From Halichoerus grypus (lineage: Eukaryota > Chordata > Mammalia > Carnivora > Phocidae): DNA of 64,000 nucleotides. Shown in pieces: positions 61,661-64,000 of this stretch. The position numbers were made by a program, and so were the translations under genes. Each line of letters begins with the position of its first letter. The first letter of the stretch is position 1. The notes under the pieces were generated by a model. It ran no database searches. It worked only from the letters and a program-made list of their open reading frames with translations, and was not told the origin of the DNA. The stretch lies in assembly GCF_964656455.1 (NCBI RefSeq), contig NC_135714.1, positions 57,933,850 through 57,997,849 on the forward strand. Reading direction: 5' to 3'.

Positions 61661-61739
61661 ACACTATGCACTCCCTAATAACACCTAATGTTTCTTGAGG
61701 GCTTACTAGGTGTCAGGAATGATTGTACACACTCGACAC

Positions 61740-61930
61740 ATATTATTTCCTATAATCTTTACAATAAACTTATGATACTATATTATCCTCTTTTTACAGA
61801 TAAGAAATCAGAGGCAAATGGAGGTTAAAGAATCTCACAGTAGGTGGCATTTTAGCTTGTATTTTGACTTGGTCTATCTGATTCTGGAGCCTGTGCCACC
61901 ATTACATTGTGGCTTGATGCCTGCCACATG
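61740..61930 (-). mobile_element. MIR
   Basis: 'tatcctctttttacagataagaaatcagaggcaaatggaggttaaagaatctcacag' is the reverse complement of the MIR core, followed by 'ggtaggcactcaacaaatatttattgaatg'. Confidence 0.6.
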
Positions 61931-61980
61931 GTAGGCACTCAACAAATATTTATTGAATGCATGAATTTAATAGGCCCAAC

Positions 61981-64000
61981 CAGGAGAAAAGAAGGGCACT
62001 GAGGATTATTGGGAATAAAGTGGAAAAGTTAGATCCAGATTATGGAAACTCTAGGACCCTGAGAAGTAGTTTAGACTGGAGGTGGTTGGAAATAGGGATT
62101 CATTGTTGAAAACACTTTTTAAAACGAGATTACATTGGCAACAGTTTGCGCAACTTCTATTCTGTGCCTTCTACCTCAACCTTCAACTTGAAGTTAGAAC
62201 ATTTAGAAAAAGGCATGATGAAACATTAATGGAAAAATTATGTAATAGTGCATAAAATCTAAAGGCTGATGTTTTGTTTCCTTTAACTGAAGGTCATATA
62301 CATTTAAGAAAGTATATTTTTCAGATAGTTTATGGCATGATTATTAATATTTTATATTTTAAAAACAAATAGATTTTAAAAAAATCACTTCCTACAGGAT
62401 GTTTAGGAGCAAGTCATATCTTTTTGAGAATTTAAGTTACATGTTATTACCAAAGCTCTTTGTATGTGTATATTTTTGACAGATTTCTCTTATTAAAACA
62501 TTTTTTTTTCAATTAGGATTTTAAGCTTCATGTTAAATCCAAAATAATAAAATCAACTGTGACTATCTATAACTTTTAATACCTTCTGTTGGTTCCATGT
62601 TCACAAGGCAAATAAGACTTTTTTGTTGTTGCAGACAAAGCCATGTATTGGCCCAGTGTCTTAACTGGAAAACTTTGCTGTAATCTCTAAGTGTGAAATT
62701 CCACCTTCAAGTATGTTTGCTGAGGGTGGTAAAGACTTAAAAATCATTGTCCTCCAAAGTAATCTGACTGCATTAGGTGAATACCGGATCTTTAAACATG
62801 GTCATGGGGCTTACCCAGGAGTAGTGTAAGCATCATAGCATTCCATTGCTTTCTCCACCCTGTCCCCACCCCCCTCCCTTTTTTACATATATTACACTAA
62901 GAGTGAGAAATTATAACAATATCTCCTTACTATAATAATATATTAAGTGCCTTAATTATTTTAGAGCCATTATCCCAGGGTCTTCTGTTCTAAATTTTTT
63001 TCACTGTTTCCCCACTCAGGTACTACATTACTGATGAACATTGTGGCAATCTAGAGAAACACATAAGAGTTTTAGTGAAACAGACAAGACCAGACTAACA
63101 GGAAAAGACTTGTCTTTGCATAGCTGAAAGGCTCTTTTTGTTGCCCTGGGCAGTATATATCTAAATCTATACATTCCTGTTTTTAGAATTTGGGAATACA
63201 AGGGTTGGAAGATACACGAAATCATACCTTACACTTGCAGGATGTCTAAGCGTGATTGGAATCTAATACAGTATTTATTATTGGGAATGATAGAGAGCCT
63301 TGCATTGTAGAAGTACAAACAGTAGTCATATACAAATAATATAAGAAATATAGTTTATGTTTCATTTATATGTTATAAAAAGTTATATGAATATAATTGT
63401 AAATTCTATTTTCATTCTCCCTTGCTCCCTCTCTTCTTCTCTCCTTCCATCCATTTATCTGTCTGTTGAGTTGATTAGGTGATTAAGTAACAGAGAATTT
63501 ACTGTACTTTGAGGAATATTATCCTTAACATGTTTTAATATGTATAATTATTAATTTTAAGATTCCCTTAGACTACTGAGATGCAAACCAAAATGCAAAA
63601 GAATTTAAGTGTCTAAAATATTATGTAATATATAATATAATGTGACATAATAAATATGTTATGATATAATATGTATTCAGAAAAAGAAACCCAGAAAGAC
63701 CCAATCTAAATAAATCACTTTCGAGGGTTTCGTGGAGAGCACTTCAAAAAGATAGACAGTCATTCTCTGGAACAACTGAAATCGAGGCCCATGCTACTGC
63801 AATTGTGAGAGACAGGTCAAACATATTAAAACATAATGAACAAAGAGAACAGACAGAAGTTTTGAATATGAGCTTCAATCAAAATTCACAAAGGAAGTTT
63901 TGATTTTGGGCATTGATTTGCAACTGAGCTGCTTCTTTCAGGGGCAACTCTATGTAGTAGATGGTACAATGTGAGACTGCAGGGATTTATTCATTAATTA
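61981..64000. other. Intergenic sequence, nothing recognised
   Basis: AT-rich with low-complexity ATAATATA text at 63600-63675. No exon or regulatory feature can be supported. Confidence 0.4.

Noticed and set aside
1..64000. CRISPR array, operon, prophage or other prokaryotic system
   Set aside because: No regular repeat-spacer structure or dense coding; the window is clearly mammalian.

Overview
This is vertebrate nuclear DNA from an arctoid (non-dog) carnivore such as a bear, seal or mustelid. The lineage call rests on about 21 tRNA-derived Can-SINE copies with the head GGCGCCTGGGTGGCTCAG, many flanked by good target-site duplications, and on the absence of the dog-type head (GGGATCCCTGGGTGGCGCAG). 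L1 3' ends of carnivore type, MIR, L2, MaLR/ERVL LTRs and a Tigger-like DNA element fill much of the rest.

The only protein-coding gene I can support is ANKRD17, transcribed right to left. Its first coding exon (142 codons, 29395 to 28970, minus strand) lies in a CpG island at about 28960-30140. Positions 1-28969 are the 5' part of its intron 1, and all later exons lie beyond the left edge. The intron 1 donor reads AG|GCAAGG, so it appears to be a GC-AG intron. Positions 30140-64000 lie upstream of the gene. By mammalian synteny recalled from human 4q13.3, this is the interval between ANKRD17 and ALB. I see no protein-coding exon there. A divergent plus-strand non-coding transcript from the same island is plausible.

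Layout: 1-28969, intron 1 with SINEs, L1 relics, a MaLR LTR split by an L1, a SINE-interrupted MLT2-like LTR and a 26-nt U6 snRNA head insertion; 28960-30140, the ANKRD17 promoter and exon; 30140-36100, unique sequence, then MaLR-like LTR and internal sequence; 38900-43230, L1 pieces on both strands; 43560-46850, an LTR followed by a decayed ERVL-like pol region; 47100-52400, nested L1, Tigger-like, MLT1-like and SINE insertions plus a large pyrimidine microsatellite; 53400-64000, L2, MIR, SINEs and mostly unassigned sequence.

I found no new multi-gene system. The most useful observations are the GC-AG donor, two apparently tailless retro-insertions with intact duplications (a U6 head and a SINE head), and two SINEs with tandem duplication at the same internal place. 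Repeat family names come from recalled consensus sequences, not from a database search.
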